Assembly: GCA_013178295.1 (NCBI GenBank)
Contig: JABLWW010000002.1
Span: 248,001 to 312,000, forward strand
Direction of reading: 5' to 3'
DNA: 64,000 nt
Source of the DNA: Anaerolineae bacterium
GTDB lineage: Bacteria; Chloroflexota; Anaerolineae; Anaerolineales; Anaerolineaceae
Part shown: piece by piece, positions 9,809 through 17,047 of the stretch
Layout of the letters: every line of letters starts with the position of its first letter
Position numbering within the stretch: position 1 is the stretch's first letter
The notes under the pieces: model-generated
Seen by the model: the letters and a program-made list of their open reading frames with translations, nothing else
Databases searched by the model: none
What the model was told of the DNA's origin: nothing
Position numbers and translations under genes: made by a program

Positions 9809-11238
9809 GTGAAATGGTTACACCCGAATCAATAAACAATAAGGTACTGCAGACTTTTGAGCATTTAGCAATTGACAAACGACGATTGCCCAGCAGTCAA
9901 TTAACCAAACGAAATATTCCAGCTTATGTTGCTGAATGGCTTTTAGATAATCTTGTTCCAGGTGATGGTCCCATCTCACCCGAGAAACTAGAGGCCATTC
10001 AGACGTGGGCGGATCAATTTATACCAATACCGGGGGAGACAAATATCATCAAAAACCGTCTGCTGAATGGTGAAGTTGTCAAAGTATTAACGCCTGTAGA
10101 AGTCGAAATTCGACTGACTCGCAATGTTCGTGAGCGAGTTGCTCAGCTTAAATTATTAGGTTTAGCAGATGTTCACATTCCTGATACTTTTGTTGAGGCA
10201 TACCCAGACCTACTCAAACAGGGAATGTGGGGAGTTGCTGAATTAATAGACACTCAGGAGGGTGTGGCAATTTCATCTTTCAAACCCATGCAGGCATCGG
10301 TTAATCTTGAGATTTTCAAAGAAAAACGCTCAAAGTTTACTTTAGAAGAATGGCGGGCTTTGCTCCTGACCTCAATGGGATACAATCCATGGAAATTTGA
10401 TGAGCCTGAAAAAACCTTTTTGCTTTGCCGGTTGCTCCCGTTAGTGGAAAAGAGCTTGCACCTGTTGGAATTAGCACCAAAAGGCACAGGCAAGAGTTAC
10501 TTCTATGAAAACATTAACCCGCGTGTTCGCCTGATTAGTGGTGGAAATGTTTCACCTGCAGTACTGTTTGTAAATAATGCTTCAGGGTATTGGGGACTAC
10601 TAGCGCGCTTTTCAGTCGTTGTTCTGGACGAGGTGCAAACTCTGAAATTTGAGAGACCTCAGGAAATTATTGGTGGTTTAAAGGGTTTTCTGGCAAACGG
10701 ACGTCTCACACGTGGGGGATTGTATGAAACATCCAGTGATTGTAGTCTAGTTATGCTTGCAAACATATTATTAGATAACGAGCAACAACCCATTATATCG
10801 CCACTGGTTAAAGAACTGCCCGAATTTATGCAGGAAACTGCTTTTCTTGATCGCCTGAGGGGCATATTGCCCGGCTGGAAGATTCGCAAACTAAGTGGTG
10901 ATTCGTTTGCGCAAGGTGTAGGACTAAAATCGGATTTCTTCGGCGATGCTTTGCTGGCACTTAGAGAGGATTTGACTGCTGATCAATATGTTGCGCATAG
11001 AATTCAATTGCAAGGCAAAAAGTTATATAAGCGAAATGAGGATGCCGTCCGTATGATAGCAAGCGGATTGATGAAACTTCAATTTCCACATGGAGAGTTA
11101 AGTGATGACGAATTTGAGAGATATTGTATCCGCCCTGCAATTCAGCTGAGACAGTTGGTTTGGGAACAGCTATATACTCTTGACGCTGAGTATCGGCAGT
11201 ATGATGAGGAAATCACCTATAAAATCATATCATCATGA
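9805..11238 (+). CDS. brxL: BrxL-type AAA+ protein, short form
   Basis: The 477-residue protein has Walker A PKGTGKSY near residue 226 and Walker B VVVLDEVQ near residue 270. Between and after them lie conserved BrxL-like stretches (SGGNVSPA, GLKGFLANG). BrxL proteins form DNA-binding AAA+ rings and are required for BREX defence. Type 1 BrxL is about 680 residues and ends in a Lon-protease-like domain. Here the chain stops roughly 200 residues earlier and no Ser-Lys protease dyad region is visible. It begins inside the pglZ stop and its own stop overlaps the next start (ATGA), so the shortening is not a frameshift at the 3' end. It may represent a type 4 form. Confidence 0.85.
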   Translation: MSEMVTPESINNKVLQTFEHLAIDKRRLPSSQLTKRNIPAYVAEWLLDNLVPGDGPISPEKLEAIQTWADQFIPIPGETNIIKNRLLNGEVVKVLTPVEVEIRLTRNVRERVAQLKLLGLADVHIPDTFVEAYPDLLKQGMWGVAELIDTQEGVAISSFKPMQASVNLEIFKEKRSKFTLEEWRALLLTSMGYNPWKFDEPEKTFLLCRLLPLVEKSLHLLELAPKGTGKSYFYENINPRVRLISGGNVSPAVLFVNNASGYWGLLARFSVVVLDEVQTLKFERPQEIIGGLKGFLANGRLTRGGLYETSSDCSLVMLANILLDNEQQPIISPLVKELPEFMQETAFLDRLRGILPGWKIRKLSGDSFAQGVGLKSDFFGDALLALREDLTADQYVAHRIQLQGKKLYKRNEDAVRMIASGLMKLQFPHGELSDDEFERYCIRPAIQLRQLVWEQLYTLDAEYRQYDEEITYKIISS

Positions 11239-12383
11239 CACCAGGCAAACCTATCTACCTTGATTATAATGCGACTACCCCCTGTGATCCACGCATCGTC
11301 CAGGCTATGATGCCTTATTTCACAGAAATCTATGGCAACCCTTCAAATGGGTTACATAGTTTGGGGCGGGCGGCTCACTATGCAGTAGATACAGCACGTC
11401 AGAAAGTTGCCGAATTAATCGGTGCAAATTCTGGTGAAATCATCTTTACGTCTGGGGCCACTGAAAGTAACCATCTTGCTATTTTAGGAACAACTTATTA
11501 CGCTTCAGAAAGCCGTAGAAAAATAATAGCTAGCTCCATCGAACATAAAGCAGTACTTGAACCATGTAAGAGACTAGTTGAACAGGGTTTTGACTTAGTG
11601 GTTGCACCTGTAACCCCGGATGGTGTGGTTGATTTGGATTTTTTATATCAAGCAATTGACGAAAACACCTTTTTAATCTCTGTGCAATTAGCAAACAATG
11701 AAATTGGCACCATTCAGCCGATTGAAGAAGTAGCACGGTTAGCACGTCATAAAGGCGCACTGCTTCATTGTGACGCTGCGCAAGCTGTTGGCAAAATTCC
11801 TGTGGACGTAAGCAAAATCAACCCAGACTTACTTTCATTTAGTTCGCATAAGATATATGGTCCGAAGGGTATAGGCGCTCTTTATATACGCGGGCGAAGT
11901 ATTCCTATCTATCCCCTGCTAGTAGGGGGAGGACAAGAGTTTGGTTTGCGCGCAGGATCGTTAAATGTTCCCGCCATTGTAGGATTTGGTATGGCATGTG
12001 AAATAGCAAAAGACGAAATGGTTGAGGAATCAACCCGCTTAGGCTCTTATCAAAGTTATCTTGAAGCTTCTCTAATTGACAGTGTTTCTGGGTTACGAAT
12101 CAACGGCTATCGCGCACCGCGCTTGCCCAATACAACTAACATGACATTGCCCAATGTTGAGGCAGATGTTTTCTTGCTCAATTTGCCAAACCTTATGATG
12201 AGCACTGGTGCCGCATGTAATACAGGTGCCGTAGAACCTTCACATGTGTTACAGGCAATTGGTTTAAGCCGCGACCAAGCCAGTCGCTCAGTTCGAGTTT
12301 GCACTGGACGTTTCACTAGCAAGGAAGAAATCATAGAGGCTCTTGACCAAATCTATGGTTTTTTTGAGGTGAAATTTTCTTGA
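11235..12383 (+). CDS. cysteine desulfurase (IscS/DndA/SspA-like, class V aminotransferase fold)
   Basis: The 382-residue PLP enzyme starts YLDYNATTP, has the cofactor Lys in SSHKIYGPKG (about residue 205) and the catalytic Cys in STGAACNTG (about residue 328). Such enzymes take sulphur from L-cysteine as a persulfide and hand it to a partner. Its start overlaps the brxL stop by ATGA, so it is the last gene of the defence operon and not a housekeeping isc/suf gene; no scaffold gene is nearby. The natural partner in the operon is the BrxP-like PP-loop protein at 1288, by analogy to DndA-DndC and SspA-SspD in phosphorothioation systems. The active-site cysteine is present, so activity is expected. 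Confidence 0.9.
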   Translation: MTPGKPIYLDYNATTPCDPRIVQAMMPYFTEIYGNPSNGLHSLGRAAHYAVDTARQKVAELIGANSGEIIFTSGATESNHLAILGTTYYASESRRKIIASSIEHKAVLEPCKRLVEQGFDLVVAPVTPDGVVDLDFLYQAIDENTFLISVQLANNEIGTIQPIEEVARLARHKGALLHCDAAQAVGKIPVDVSKINPDLLSFSSHKIYGPKGIGALYIRGRSIPIYPLLVGGGQEFGLRAGSLNVPAIVGFGMACEIAKDEMVEESTRLGSYQSYLEASLIDSVSGLRINGYRAPRLPNTTNMTLPNVEADVFLLNLPNLMMSTGAACNTGAVEPSHVLQAIGLSRDQASRSVRVCTGRFTSKEEIIEALDQIYGFFEVKFS

Positions 12384-12461
12384 ATATCTGTCAGGTATCC
12401 TGGAGTTGAAAATCTTCTATAAATAAAAGCGGCAATTTTTCAAAAGAGCCTGAGCAGTAGT

Positions 12462-13238
12462 TTAACGAGAAGCTCCATCTTTCAAGCCCTGCTGGTACGT
12501 CTTGGTTTGTTCTAAGTCCAGCCAAATCTCCTTGTTGGCATCTTTCTTGTGCCTTCGTGCCCTTTTCAAGCGAATTGCTGAATGTAAGCCGTGCAGTTCC
12601 AGGTAAAAGTGATTATCGCCGCTGTCATACCCTTTATCCGCTGCATAGGTCGCAACTGGCAGACCTTGCTCTAAGTCATGTTTGACCAATCCGCAAAAGT
12701 GATGTCCATCATAAGCCCCTCCCCCACGCATCTCCAAACTGGTAATCAGTTTGTTTTGCGCATTCATACCCATGTGGGCTTTGTAACCGTAAAAGTACTT
12801 GCTCTGTTTCAGGCTTTGCCCCTCTTCGCTCTTGACTGTGCGTTTGTGTTTGACGCCCCATTCGGCATCCGCATCCCGTTGCGGTTTGCCCTTTTTCTGC
12901 CGTCGTTCATCTTTCTCGATTTTGACATGGCCGGCGCTGTAGGCGCTGTCCACAATCTGTATCGAACCAAACTGTATCCCTTTGCGCACTGCCGTCTGCA
13001 CAACCTCTTCCAGCAGATCTTCAAACACCTTCAATTTTCCCCGCTGCACCAGCCGCTCACGAAATACCGTCAGCGTCGAATGATCCGGGGCTTTCTCATC
13101 CAGCGCTAACCCAACAAAATATTTGGCAGGTAGATTTTCAATTTCCGCAAGAAATGATCGCCTGGCACAACCTGGTCGTACGGATAGTCCCCCAAAAAAA
13201 GACCCTTTACCGCTTTCTACAAGTCGCTCTTTTTTCAT
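12462..13238 (-). pseudogene. decayed DDE transposase (DUF772/IS5-IS1182-like)
   Basis: The open frame gives 258 residues, but it is a patchwork. After SFFG the normal continuation DYPYDQVVPGDHFLRK sits in another frame. The shift lies at a T7G5 run (bases 13189-13200, plus-strand C5A7), so an indel or a sequencing error is possible. It then jumps to AEIENL...FVGLALDEKAPDHST, missing about 50 residues that relatives have between these parts. The first two catalytic acids can be seen (VDSAY; ADKGYDS), but the frame ends KDGASR before the third acidic residue, and only remnants such as AQALLKN follow in the downstream sequence. It lies directly after the defence operon, is opposite in orientation, and has a plausible ribosome-binding site upstream. 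Confidence 0.75.
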
Positions 13239-13438
13239 CCCACTACCTCTCCTTTGTGGTTTCCCTGTATTTTTTAAGCTTCTGTCTTCTTGGTCAATAT
13301 AATTTTGTTTTTCAACAATCTCAATTACACAAATTTTTCCTTCCTTGCGAGGTACGATGGAAGAACGAATTTATAATTATTAATATAAATATAATATTAA
13401 TAAACTATAATGAGAAAATAGCATTTAAAACACAGCCG
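13239..13438. other. AT-rich gap between transposase remnant and dehydrogenase operon
   Basis: About 200 bases, very AT-rich in 13370-13435 and without a convincing gene. On the minus strand it carries an AAAGGAGAGG ribosome-binding site for the transposase. TTTTCAAC at 13309-13316 could pair with GTTGAAAA at 12405-12412 as element ends, but eight bases is too little to define an insertion sequence. A 96-codon frame at 13154-13444 overlaps the transposase and has no coding character. Confidence 0.5.
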
Positions 13439-13466
13439 TTGTAAAAGGGCTGGCATGTTCTATAAT
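13439..13466 (+). promoter_or_regulatory. sigma-70-type promoter of the 2-oxoacid dehydrogenase operon
   Basis: TTGTAA (13439-13444), a 16-bp spacer and a perfect TATAAT (13461-13466) lie ahead of AAAGGAGGTG and ATG 13492. The expected leader is only about 20 nt. It is the best candidate for driving the three downstream genes. Confidence 0.65.
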
Positions 13467-13491
13467 ATTTTTATACAAAGGAGGTGCATGT

Positions 13492-14475
13492 ATGGCGTTA
13501 ACCGCAGAGATGAAGCGGGAGATGTACTGGTGGATGCTGCTGGCAAGGCGTTTGGATGAGCGCGCCTGGGTTTTGCATCGTCAGGGTAAGATCGCCTTTC
13601 ACATTTCCGGGATTGGGCACGAGGCGGCGCAGGTGGGAGCTGGGTTTGCCATTCGGCGCGGCTACGACTGGGTCGCTCCGTATTATCGCGACCTGGCTTT
13701 GATGCTTTTGCTGGGCTTTACCCCGCGCGATTTTGTTCTGGGGTTGATGGGCAAGCGCGAAGACCCCAATTCTGGCGGAAGGCAGATGCCCAATCATTGG
13801 AGTTTGCGTGCGGCAAATGTGGTCAGCCTTTCGGCGCCGGTCGCCACGCAGTGTGTGCATGCGGCAGGCATTGGGCTGGCAATCAAAATGAAAAAACGGG
13901 ATCAGGTGGTCTTGACGGCGCTTGGCGAGGGTTCTACCTCACAGGGGGAATGGTATGAGGCGGTCAACTGGGCGGCGATCCACAAACTGCCGGTGATTTT
14001 CCTGGTTCAGAACAACAAATACGCCATTTCGGAGCGGACGGAGAAGCAGATGGCGGTGAAGAGCGCGGCGGATAAAGCCTGCGGGCTGGGGCTGCCCGGG
14101 ATTTCGGTGGATGGGACGGATGTGTTTGCGGTGTATGAAGCGGTTGCCAATGCGGTGGCAGAGGCGCGGGCGGGAAATGGCGCCACGCTGATTGAAACGG
14201 TTGCATACCGCATCACGCCGCATTCCTCGGATGATGACGACCGCAGTTACCGCTCGCATGAGGAGGTTGAGGCGTATAAAAAATGTGACCCGCTGCAGGT
14301 TGTTCAGAGCCGCCTGGTTGCCGATGGGATACTGGAAGAGGCGGTGATTGCTGAATTTGAGCAGCGGGCAAAAGAGATGGTGGATGAGGCGGTGCGCTAT
14401 GCCGAGTCAGCGCCGTATCCCGACGCGCTTGAAGCGGCGTATCCGGTATATGCGGAGGAGGTGCGGCATGGCTGA
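13492..14475 (+). CDS. 2-oxoacid dehydrogenase E1 component, alpha subunit
   Basis: A 327-residue thiamine-diphosphate enzyme subunit. The TPP-binding motif begins GEGSTSQGEWYEA and ends with the usual NN (VQNN). The phosphorylation-loop region reads HSSDDDDRSYR, closer to the branched-chain 2-oxoacid type (HSTSDD) than to typical pyruvate E1. It decarboxylates a 2-oxoacid and passes the acyl group to lipoyl-E2. ATG 13492 has AAAGGAGG at 13477-13484. The gene overlaps E1beta by 8 bp. Substrate is undecided: branched-chain 2-oxoacid, pyruvate or acetoin. No E3 follows in this operon, so E3 must come from elsewhere in the genome. Confidence 0.9.
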   Translation: MALTAEMKREMYWWMLLARRLDERAWVLHRQGKIAFHISGIGHEAAQVGAGFAIRRGYDWVAPYYRDLALMLLLGFTPRDFVLGLMGKREDPNSGGRQMPNHWSLRAANVVSLSAPVATQCVHAAGIGLAIKMKKRDQVVLTALGEGSTSQGEWYEAVNWAAIHKLPVIFLVQNNKYAISERTEKQMAVKSAADKACGLGLPGISVDGTDVFAVYEAVANAVAEARAGNGATLIETVAYRITPHSSDDDDRSYRSHEEVEAYKKCDPLQVVQSRLVADGILEEAVIAEFEQRAKEMVDEAVRYAESAPYPDALEAAYPVYAEEVRHG

Positions 14476-15451
14476 GATGACCTTGATCGAGGCAATCCGT
14501 CAGGCGATGGACGAAGAGCTTGCCCGCGATGCGGATGTGTTTATTGTGGGCGAGGACGTGGGGGCGCGCGGGGGCGTCTTTCGCGCCACGCAGGGGCTTA
14601 TCGAAAAATATGGGGCGGAACGGGTTTTTGATTCGCCGCTGGCGGAGCTTTCCATCGTTGGGGTTGGAATAGGCGCGGCTTTGTATGGGATGCGCCCGGT
14701 GTGTGAGATACAGTTTGCCGATTTTATTTATCCGGCTTTTAATCAGATTGTCAGCGAAGCCGCCAAGATGTGCTACCGCTCGAACGGCGCATGGACGGTT
14801 CCGATGGTCATCCGTGCCCCTTACGGAGGAGGGATTGGCGGAGGGCTGTATCACTCGCAGAGCGTTGAAGCATTTTTCACCCACGTGCCCGGCTTGAAGG
14901 TGGTTATTCCTTCTAATCCTTATGACGCCAAAGGGCTGTTGAAATCTGCCATTCGTGATCCGAACCCCGTGTTATTTTTGGAGCCCAAAAAGGGGTATCG
15001 GTTGATACGCGGCGAGGTTCCGGAGGAAGAATATCTTGTGCCGCTTGGCCCGGCGAACGTATCCCGGCCGGGGAGCGATGTGAGCGTTTTTGCCTATGGA
15101 ATGATGCACTATTATGCGCTGCAGGCGGCAGAGATGGTGGCTTCTGAGAATATCGCGGTTGAAGTGGTGGATTTGCGCACGCTTTACCCGGTGGATAAGG
15201 AGACGATTTTGCAATCGGTGCGCAAGACGGGCAAGGCGCTTATTGTGCATGAGGATAATCTGACCGGCGGATATGGGGCTGAGGTGGCGGCAATCATTGC
15301 CAGCGAAGCTTTTACCGACCTGGATGCGCCGGTGCGGCGTTTATGCGGGCCGGATGTTCCCGGTGTTCCCTTTAGCCCTCCCATGCAGGAGTGGTTTTTG
15401 CCCAACGCGGAAAAGATTGCCGAGGCGATACGGCAGTTGGATCGTTTTTGA
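14468..15451 (+). CDS. 2-oxoacid dehydrogenase E1 component, beta subunit
   Basis: ATG 14468 lies 8 bp before the end of E1alpha and gives 327 residues, the usual family length; the longer frame from 14348 is only an overlap with E1alpha. Typical E1beta stretches are visible: the N-terminal EAIRQAMDEEL, VGEDVGARGGVF, the FADFIYPAFNQIV segment and VDLRTLYPVDKETI. With E1alpha it forms the alpha2beta2 heterotetramer that carries out oxidative decarboxylation. The overlapping start suggests coupled translation and equal amounts. The E2 gene follows after 36 bp. Confidence 0.9.
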   Translation: MAEMTLIEAIRQAMDEELARDADVFIVGEDVGARGGVFRATQGLIEKYGAERVFDSPLAELSIVGVGIGAALYGMRPVCEIQFADFIYPAFNQIVSEAAKMCYRSNGAWTVPMVIRAPYGGGIGGGLYHSQSVEAFFTHVPGLKVVIPSNPYDAKGLLKSAIRDPNPVLFLEPKKGYRLIRGEVPEEEYLVPLGPANVSRPGSDVSVFAYGMMHYYALQAAEMVASENIAVEVVDLRTLYPVDKETILQSVRKTGKALIVHEDNLTGGYGAEVAAIIASEAFTDLDAPVRRLCGPDVPGVPFSPPMQEWFLPNAEKIAEAIRQLDRF

Positions 15452-15487
15452 TTTTGTTTTGGAGATGGGACGTCTTAAGGAGAAGGT

Positions 15488-16801
15488 ATGGCTACCAAAG
15501 TGATCATGCCGCAATTAGGCGAGTCGGTGGTTGAGGGGACGGTGATGAAATGGCTGGTCAAGGAAGGGGATGACGTTGAAGAATTACAGCCTATTCTTGA
15601 GGTGAATACCGATAAGGTCAACACCGAAATACCCAGCCCGGCGGGTGGAAAAATACTTAAGATCGTGGTGGCGGAGAACGCGACGGTTAAAGCGGGAACG
15701 GTCTTAGCCTGGATTGGGGAGGCTGGCGAGCGGTTACCCGATAGCGAGATGCCGCCGCGGGGTTTGGCGGCTGAAAAGCCGCAAGAAGCTGTCAGCGGGC
15801 AACCACGCGCCTTGACGCAGGAGAGGGAAGGCGATGTGGGTTTTGTCTCGCCGGTGGTGGCGCGTATGGCGCAGGAATACGCGATTGATCTGCATCTGGT
15901 GAAGGGCACTGGGGAGAGGGGGCGGATCACCAAAAAAGATGTTTTGAAATATCTGGCAGCGCTGGAAAAGGAAAGAGGGGCAGCGGCTGAGCCAGCGGCT
16001 TGGGAAACGCCCGGTGAAGGCGATCTTTTCCGCCCGACCGAGATGGTTTTCAGGACACAGCCTGCCCCGCCGCCACAATCTGAGGCGCAGCAACAGCCCC
16101 TGGCGGCAGCAAGTGCAGGCGGGGATACGCTTGTGCCGCTCAGCATTGTGCGCAAAAGGATCGCCGAGCACATGGTGAACAGCGTGCGCACTTCGCCGCA
16201 TGTAACAACGGTGATGGAAGCTGATTTGAAGCGGGTTGTTGCGCACCGCGAAGCCAACAAACCTGATTTTTCTGCGGAGGGTGTGCATTTGACCTTTACC
16301 GCATATTTTGCTTGTGCGGTGTCGCAGGCGCTGAAAGATTTTCGCATGGTGAACTCCTCTTGGAGTGAACAGGGGATTGTGCTTCACCGCGCGGTTAACC
16401 TCGGCATTGCGGTTGCGCTGGGAGAAGAAGGGCTGATTGTGCCGGTGATTAAGAACAGCGATAGTTTGTCGCTGCTGGGAATGGCGCGCGCAATTAATGA
16501 TCTGGCACACCGCGCGCGGCAGCATCAGCTGCAGCCCGATGATGTCAAGGGCGGCACGTTTTCGATTACCAATCATGGGATGAGCGGATCGCTGTTTGCG
16601 ACCCCGATCATCAATCAACCGCAGTGTGCCATTTTGGGGGTGGGGGCGATCAAGAAGCGGGTGATCGTGACTGAGGATGATGCGCTTGCGATCCGTCCAA
16701 TGGTTTATCTCAGCCTGACGTTTGACCATCGTATTCTGGATGGCGAGGTTGCGGATGGGTTTCTGGCGCGGGTTGTCGAAATATTAGAACACTGGCATTG
16801 A
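15488..16801 (+). CDS. dihydrolipoamide acyltransferase, E2 of the 2-oxoacid dehydrogenase complex
   Basis: The protein has 437 residues in the standard order. A single N-terminal lipoyl domain has Lys43 in NTDKVNTE. A linker leads to a peripheral-subunit-binding domain (SPVVARMAQ ... GERGRITKKDVL, about residues 118-155). A Pro/Ala/Gln-rich linker follows, then the catalytic acyltransferase domain with DHRILDG near the C-terminus. It forms the core of the complex and transfers the acyl group to CoA. Start ATG 15488 has AAGGAGAAGG just upstream. Nothing is missing from the family pattern. Substrate follows that of the E1 pair; branched-chain type is favoured but not proven. Confidence 0.92.
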   Translation: MATKVIMPQLGESVVEGTVMKWLVKEGDDVEELQPILEVNTDKVNTEIPSPAGGKILKIVVAENATVKAGTVLAWIGEAGERLPDSEMPPRGLAAEKPQEAVSGQPRALTQEREGDVGFVSPVVARMAQEYAIDLHLVKGTGERGRITKKDVLKYLAALEKERGAAAEPAAWETPGEGDLFRPTEMVFRTQPAPPPQSEAQQQPLAAASAGGDTLVPLSIVRKRIAEHMVNSVRTSPHVTTVMEADLKRVVAHREANKPDFSAEGVHLTFTAYFACAVSQALKDFRMVNSSWSEQGIVLHRAVNLGIAVALGEEGLIVPVIKNSDSLSLLGMARAINDLAHRARQHQLQPDDVKGGTFSITNHGMSGSLFATPIINQPQCAILGVGAIKKRVIVTEDDALAIRPMVYLSLTFDHRILDGEVADGFLARVVEILEHWH

Positions 16802-16913
16802 TATGCCCGAGAATCTGCACCGCTGTTGGGATATCCTGGACAAATGTATAGATTAAGTCATATTTGGGGTTGACGTTATTGCATTTGCGGTTTTTCTCTG
16901 ATATGATAAAGAT

Positions 16914-16952
16914 AGTAAACGTTCGGGTGCCCCCCTCACTCGAGCGTTTACT
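16914..16952 (+). promoter_or_regulatory. 16-bp imperfect hairpin with C-rich loop
   Basis: Arm 16914-16929 pairs with arm 16937-16952 at 14 of 16 positions around the loop CCCCCCT. It is not followed by a T-run, so it is not a classical terminator. It lies between the E2 stop (16801) and the membrane-protein gene at 17048, a gap of about 245 bases otherwise without features apart from the -10 element at 17035. It could end E2 transcription, be a dyad operator, or be the end of a small RNA. Confidence 0.5.
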
Positions 16953-17034
16953 GTTTAAATGCCTGTGGAACATGCGGGGGAAGACAATTTCAAAAAATCA
17001 CCTGCGAGAAACCGAATTTCACGAATATTTTGCA

Positions 17035-17040
17035 TATAAT
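17035..17040 (+). promoter_or_regulatory. TATAAT -10 element, leaderless-type
   Basis: A perfect TATAAT stands 7 nt before ATG 17048. No Shine-Dalgarno is present. No clear -35 hexamer was found. Transcription would start at or next to the ATG. Confidence 0.45.
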
Positions 17041-17047
17041 AGCGGAT

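Noticed and set aside
12405-13316. GTTGAAAA/TTTTCAAC as terminal inverted repeats of an insertion sequence
   Set aside because: Only eight bases match in an AT-rich setting, no target-site duplication was found, and the transposase is decayed.
13154-13444. 96-codon plus-strand frame across the gap after the transposase
   Set aside because: It starts inside the transposase, has no ribosome-binding site, and its residue composition is that of translated AT-rich noncoding DNA.
14213-14884. 223-codon minus-strand frame opposite the E1 genes
   Set aside because: It lies antisense to two well-supported dehydrogenase genes and has the His/Pro/Arg-rich composition of an antisense frame.
16870-16907. 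TTGACG with TATGAT as a promoter before the 16914 hairpin
   Set aside because: The spacer is 26 bp, too long for a sigma-70 promoter, and no better -10 box lies at the right distance.
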